From NCBI GenBank assembly GCA_964542455.1, contig CAZIUC010000013.1, positions 33,728 to 97,727 on the forward strand: a stretch of DNA of 64,000 nt, read 5' to 3'. The position numbers and the translations under genes were made by a program. Below, piece by piece: positions 61,623 through 64,000 of the stretch. This DNA is from PFJX01 sp964542455. Lineage in GTDB: Bacteria; Pseudomonadota; Gammaproteobacteria; Burkholderiales; Thiobacillaceae. The stretch's first letter is position 1, and each line of letters opens with the position of its first letter. The notes under the pieces are model-generated. The model ran no database searches. It saw only the letters and a list, made by a program, of their open reading frames with translations, and was not told the origin of the DNA.

Positions 61623-62507
61623 TCAGACGACGTTGGCGTTCACGGGGAGCGCCTCTTTGCGGATGATCTTCTTGGCTTCACGCCCGCTCAAAGGCTGCTT
61701 GCCATCCAGCCAGACGATGGCCCCGGTGGGGCAGCGTTCGATTGCCAAGGGAGACGCCAAGGGGTTCTTGACGTAGTCGATCACCGCCAGGTTGTTGTCC
61801 AGGCGGATCAGGCCGGGGGCGGCGTCCATCACGCACTTGCCGCAGGCGGTACAAGCCACCTCGCATTGCGCTTCGGCAATATCGCCATCCGCCCGGCTCT
61901 TGCAGGCCACCCAGAGCTTGTGGCTCACGGGCTGCAAGGAAAAAAGGTCTTTCGGGCACACCTCGACGCAATCGCCGCAGGCCGTGCACTTGTCGGCATC
62001 CACCACCGGGAGGCCGTATCGATTCATGGCGATGGCGTCGAATTCGCACGACACCTCGCAATCCGCCAAGCCCAGGCAACCCCAGGCGCAGGCCTTGCCG
62101 CCACCGGACACCGTGGCCGCCGCGCGACAGGTGGACAAGCCCTTGTAATTGGCGCGTACCTTGGCGACATGGCTGCCGCCGGCGCAGGCCAGGCGCGCCA
62201 CCTGTTTTTCCACTTCGCCCATCGCCACGCCAAGATAACCGGCGATGTAGGCGTTCATGTCAGGGGAATTGACGGTGCACTTGGCCGGCATGATCTGGCC
62301 CGCCACCACCTGCTCCGCGAAGTTGCGGCAACCCGCCGTGCCGCAGGCGCCGCAGTTGGACTTGGGCAACATCTCCTCGACTTCGCCGATGCGCGGGTCT
62401 TCGTAGACATAAAGACGTTTGTTGGCCATCGCCAACAGCCAGGCCAAAGCGCCGCCCAGGAGCGCCATGAAGACCCCCGCCAACGCCACGCCTGTAATCG
62501 TCTCCAT
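61623..62507 (-). CDS. rnfB: Rnf electron transport complex subunit B
   Basis: The 294-residue protein starts at METITGVALAG with AAGGAG upstream. It has one membrane helix, the 4Fe-4S domain CGACGTAGCRNFA, then CAWGCLGLADCEVSCEF, CTACGDCVEVCP and CTACGKCVMDAAP sites. It takes electrons from ferredoxin into the Rnf complex. It is the first gene of the operon, 13 bp before PFOR. Confidence 0.95.
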   Translation of the reverse strand: METITGVALAGVFMALLGGALAWLLAMANKRLYVYEDPRIGEVEEMLPKSNCGACGTAGCRNFAEQVVAGQIMPAKCTVNSPDMNAYIAGYLGVAMGEVEKQVARLACAGGSHVAKVRANYKGLSTCRAAATVSGGGKACAWGCLGLADCEVSCEFDAIAMNRYGLPVVDADKCTACGDCVEVCPKDLFSLQPVSHKLWVACKSRADGDIAEAQCEVACTACGKCVMDAAPGLIRLDNNLAVIDYVKNPLASPLAIERCPTGAIVWLDGKQPLSGREAKKIIRKEALPVNANVV

Positions 62508-62682
62508 CGCCACTCCTTTGCCTGACAATTTTTGTCGGAAACCTAAAGACCATTAAGTCCTTAAATGTTGCAGTGCACAGTGTATTGATATGACAACGGC
62601 GTGACGGCCAATAATTTCAATCTTGAACATTGGCTGCATTAATGATGCAATGCACAAGACCCCTATCAACCAGAGCGACCCC
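62508..62682. promoter_or_regulatory. Divergent promoter region between rnfB and the LysR gene
   Basis: The region holds GACAATTTTTGTC (62524-62536, a palindrome) near rnfB and TGCATTAATGATGCA (62635-62649, inverted arms TGCAT/ATGCA), possible LysR sites. TTGATA (62585) could be a -35 box. No assigned transcription starts. Confidence 0.4.
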
Positions 62683-63609
62683 ATGCCCTCCGATGCCCAG
62701 CTCTACTACAAGAATAACCGCCTCAAACAGTTGCGGGCGTTCTATCAGGTGGTGCGCTGCGGCAGTATTTCGAAAGCGGCGGAGAAGCTGTTCCTGTCTC
62801 AGCCGTCGGTGTCCCTGCAGATTCAGGCGCTGGAACGGGAACTGGAAGTGGTGCTGTTCGAGCGGCGCGGCCCGCACCTCAAGCTCACTCCGGAAGGCGA
62901 GGTACTCTACAAACTTTCCGAGCCGCTGGTCGATGGCATCGACAAGTTGCAGGAAACTTTCTCCGCGCACTTCGGCAAGCTGGAATCGGGCGATCTCAAC
63001 ATCGGCGCGGGCGAATCCACCATTCTCTACACCCTGCCGGAACCGGTGCACCGCTTCGTGGTGGCCTACCCCAAGGTGCACCTGAAAATGCACAACGTCA
63101 CCGGCCGCGACGGCCTCAAGATGCTGCGTTCCGACGAAATCGACTTCGCGGTCGGCTCCATGCTGGAAGTGCCGGAAGACATCGAATACCAGCCGGTGGT
63201 GAGCTACGACCCGATGCTGATCACCCCCCTCGACCACCCGCTGGCGGTGAAGTCGGCGTCAGGCGAGGAAGTCACCCTGGAAGACGTCAGCCATTACGGC
63301 CTGATCCTGCCGCCCGCGCACCTGTCCACCTGGCGCATCGTCAAATACGTGTTCCAGCAGCACAACCTGACCTTTGAAGTCACCCTGGAAGCCGGTGGCT
63401 GGGAAGTCATCAAGAAGTATGTGGAACTGGGCATGGGCATCTCCATCGTCACCGACATCTGCCTCACCGGCGCGGAAAAACTGGTCAGCATCCCGCTCAC
63501 CAAGTATTTCCCCAAACGCAGCTACGGCCTGGTGCTGCGCAAGGGACGTTTCCTGTCACCGCAGGCACGGCGCTTCATCGAGATCATGGAAGAGGTGTAT
63601 CGGGAGTAG
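62683..63609 (+). CDS. LysR-family regulator divergent from rnf-PFOR
   Basis: The 308-residue regulator starts at MPSDAQLYYKNNRLKQL, fitting relatives; TTG 62623 and ATG 62650 are alternatives. The DNA-binding domain (SISKAAEKLFLSQPSVSLQIQALERELEVVLFER) is followed by a LysR effector-binding domain. Its divergent location next to rnfB suggests that it controls the Rnf-PFOR operon; the effector is unknown. CysB/CbbR-like overall. Confidence 0.88.
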   Translation: MPSDAQLYYKNNRLKQLRAFYQVVRCGSISKAAEKLFLSQPSVSLQIQALERELEVVLFERRGPHLKLTPEGEVLYKLSEPLVDGIDKLQETFSAHFGKLESGDLNIGAGESTILYTLPEPVHRFVVAYPKVHLKMHNVTGRDGLKMLRSDEIDFAVGSMLEVPEDIEYQPVVSYDPMLITPLDHPLAVKSASGEEVTLEDVSHYGLILPPAHLSTWRIVKYVFQQHNLTFEVTLEAGGWEVIKKYVELGMGISIVTDICLTGAEKLVSIPLTKYFPKRSYGLVLRKGRFLSPQARRFIEIMEEVYRE

Positions 63610-63611
63610 CG

Positions 63612-63770
63612 CCTGGCGAGATTCCCCTTTGGAAAAGGCGCTGCATGCGGCAATTGTTGAAACCCTTTCGGCCGCGGAGGGCCGAGTCCTTCCTTTTGAA
63701 AAGGGGGGTTAGGGGGATTTTGGACGCACGCACATGCGCCATCCGTGGAGAAATCCCCCCTTTGCTAAAG
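63612..63770. repeat. Poly-purine composite repeat downstream of the LysR gene
   Basis: CCCTTTGGAAAAGG, then CCTTTTGAAAAGGGGGG-TTAGGGGGATTTTGG and GGAGAAATCCCCCCTTTGC. The core with GGACGCACGCACATGCGCC and CCGTGGAG resembles the block at 4620-4665. No gene is present. Confidence 0.7.
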
Positions 63771-63774
63771 TGGC

Positions 63775-64000
63775 GTAGGTCAGGTTGGCGCGCAGCGACT
63801 ACCTGACGATCGTCCCGCTCAAGCTTGAGGTAGGCCCGTCAGGTAGCGGTGAAACCGCAACCTGACCTACGGAGCTGGGCAAGCCTTGTAGGTCAGGTTG
63901 GCGCGCAGCGACTACCTGACGATCGTGTCGCTCAATCTTGAGGTAGGCCCGTCAGGTAGCGGTGAAGCCGCAACCTGACCTACGGAGCTGGGCAAGCCTT
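63775..64000. repeat. 113-bp tandem repeat, two complete units, continuing past the window
   Basis: Units 63775-63887 and 63888-64000 differ at about five positions. Each is palindromic: outer arms GTAGGTCAGGTTG/CAACCTGACCTAC and inner arms CTACCTGACG/CGTCAGGTAG, ending GGAGCTGGGCAAGCCTT. The window ends exactly at a unit boundary. It looks like a tandem REPIN-type array. Confidence 0.85.

Overview
The window is GC-rich, densely coded DNA from a proteobacterium, most likely a betaproteobacterium of Rhodocyclales type. The reasons are the DUF4124-ntrB-ntrC order, the beta-type LysR and Mrp genes, and a clade II (Sec-exported) nitrous oxide reductase cluster of the kind known from Dechloromonas and Azospira. 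This placement is an inference from gene content. The left end cuts an nfeD gene and the right end lies inside a tandem repeat.

Layout. 1-7.6 kb (minus): nfeD and an Mrp cation/proton antiporter operon with fused mrpA and mrpB (order AB-C-D-E-F-G). 8-12 kb (minus): rhodanese lipoprotein, TerC protein, HtpX protease, tRNA threonylcarbamoylation enzyme and a ribosome hibernation factor, then NhaR (plus). 13.0-13.4 kb: tRNA-His, tRNA-Arg and tRNA-Pro. 13.5-18.9 kb: folD, glucokinase, a sensor with a degenerate GGDEF domain, a glutamine amidotransferase and a periplasmic aspartic protease. 19-21.5 kb: rubrerythrin, Fe-S oxidoreductase and DUF3501, with a promoter and palindromic operator. 21.6-25 kb (minus): mgtE, mtgA, aroE. 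25-32 kb: a nitrogen-control block in which glnA has tandem NtrC boxes and a sigma-54 promoter; ntrB and ntrC lie about 4 kb downstream. 32-36.8 kb: a toxin-antitoxin pair, an AEC transporter, a three-gene overlapping set (ABM domain, B12-binding protein, diguanylate cyclase) and small proteins.

36.9-50.6 kb is a nitrous oxide respiration cluster: nosZ, dihaem cytochrome c, nosB, nosD, nosG, nosH, nosF, nosL, nosY, a TlpA-like thioredoxin, a second nosD, a membrane-anchored periplasmic protein and a radical SAM/SPASM enzyme. nosZ is followed by a UACG-capped hairpin and then two FNR/DNR-like boxes, so the accessory genes may have their own anaerobic promoter. 50.6-62.5 kb (minus) is an Rnf operon, rnfB-[giant PFOR]-rnfC-[unknown 222-aa gene]-rnfD-rnfG-rnfE-rnfA-[small Cys-rich membrane protein], with a divergent LysR gene at 62.7 kb. 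A 1663-residue pyruvate:ferredoxin oxidoreductase sits inside the Rnf operon, which suggests that pyruvate oxidation, ferredoxin and the ion-motive Rnf complex are expressed together. This is the most interesting gene arrangement here.

A second theme is small palindromic repeats and MITE-like elements. They sit at gene ends, and several have entered reading frames: mrpD, ntrB, nosL, the second nosD, rnfG, rnfE and PFOR. They supply stop codons (glk, aroE, the chemoreceptor gene), N-terminal extensions or linkers.
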